Shown here one piece after another: positions 6,102 through 6,420 of a stretch of DNA of 6,420 nucleotides. How positions within the stretch are numbered: position 1 is the stretch's first letter; the number at the start of each line of letters is the position of its first letter. Source of the DNA: Bacillota bacterium (lineage in GTDB: Bacteria; Bacillota; Clostridia; Oscillospirales; Oscillospiraceae); contig WQUU01000084.1 of NCBI GenBank assembly GCA_009781925.1, positions 1 to 6,420 on the forward strand. Direction: 5' to 3'. The notes under the pieces were generated by a model. That model searched no databases. It was not told the origin of the DNA and saw only the letters and a program-made list of their open reading frames with translations. Made by a program: the position numbers and the translations under genes.

Positions 6102-6420
6102 CTATATACACAAGAATTCGGGATGTCCGTCTAAATTTACGCCAAACTCCGGGTCATAAAAACCGCTGTCCAGCACCCAAAGCCCTCTTTCGACCGCTTC
6201 CTCCTTGAACGCTCCGCTTTTATTCAGCGCGTCCATCTGAAATTTGTACAGGGACACGCTGTACCGCCCCAGTTTGCGCAGCAGGCGCCGCTTTGCGTCT
6301 ATGTCATCTGTCGCGGTAAGCTCGTCCAACAGCGCGGCGCTTCCGCCCTCATCCTGTCCGTTACTGTAGAGCACAACCACATCCGTCTGTCCCGGCGCGA
6401 TGACATAGAATTTCTCCTCG
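6102..6420 (-). CDS. cas3: CRISPR helicase-nuclease Cas3, C-terminal end (partial)
   Basis: Only the last ~105 codons are visible; the frame is open to the window edge, so the start, HD nuclease and helicase motifs lie beyond base 6420. The visible part begins EEKFYVIAPGQTDVVVLYSN, continues through RRLLRKLGRYSVSLYKFQMD, and ends GLWVLDSGFYDPEFGVNLDG and eight more residues. This pattern, with strands of a domain after the helicase, a YSVSLY segment and WVLDxGFYDPExGV near the end, fits the C-terminal domain of Cas3. Position immediately upstream of cas5c is where cas3 sits in I-C operons. It ends in TAG at 6104-6102, 14 bp before the cas5c ATG. Cas3 would unwind and degrade target DNA after Cascade binding; whether this copy is intact cannot be judged here. 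Confidence 0.88.
   Translation of the reverse strand, partial: EEKFYVIAPGQTDVVVLYSNGQDEGGSAALLDELTATDDIDAKRRLLRKLGRYSVSLYKFQMDALNKSGAFKEEAVERGLWVLDSGFYDPEFGVNLDGHPEFLCI

Noticed and set aside
5365..6111. Longer Cas5c start at GTG 6111
   Set aside because: It overlaps the cas3 end and would place the AGGAGG site inside the gene; the ATG at 6087 matches that site and the family's N-terminus.

Overview
This window holds most of a type I-C (Dvulg/Csd) CRISPR-Cas locus. Every gene, and the inferred crRNA transcript, lies on the minus strand. Read in that direction the order is: cas3 (only its last ~105 codons are in the window), cas5c, cas8c (with an in-frame internal start for the small subunit Cas11c), cas7c, cas4, cas1, cas2, a 179-bp leader, and a CRISPR array of eight complete identical 32-nt repeats plus one repeat cut by the window edge. 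This is the canonical I-C gene order. There is no cas6, as expected, because Cas5c is the pre-crRNA processing nuclease in this subtype.

Layout in window coordinates: array 1-542; leader 543-721; cas2 722-1012; cas1 1021-2052; cas4 2049-2720; cas7c 2722-3543; cas8c 3524-5368 (cas11c 3524-3937 inside it); cas5c 5365-6087; cas3 C-terminus 6102-6420. The genes overlap by up to 20 bp or are at most 14 bp apart, so they look like one translationally coupled operon. Its promoter would lie beyond base 6420. No plus-strand gene is supported; the long plus-strand reading frames are shadows of cas genes or translations of the GC-rich repeats.

How the parts should work together (family knowledge): Cas4, Cas1 and Cas2 select, trim and integrate new spacers at the leader end of the array (base 542 side). 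The array transcript is cut by Cas5c within its repeats. Cas5c, multiple Cas7c, Cas8c and Cas11c form Cascade around each crRNA. Cas8c recognises the PAM, and Cas3 is recruited to unwind and degrade the target.

Organism (inference only): clearly GC-rich DNA, strong AGGAGG-type ribosome binding sites, and TTG/GTG starts next to ATG suggest a moderately high-GC Firmicute, perhaps a gut clostridium. Nothing here fixes the species, and I-C loci are often transferred horizontally.

I do not see a new system: the gene content is a well-described subtype. The points most worth a second look are the strong internal start signal for Cas11c, a set of perfect nested and paired inverted repeats filling the leader, and the unidentified spacers.
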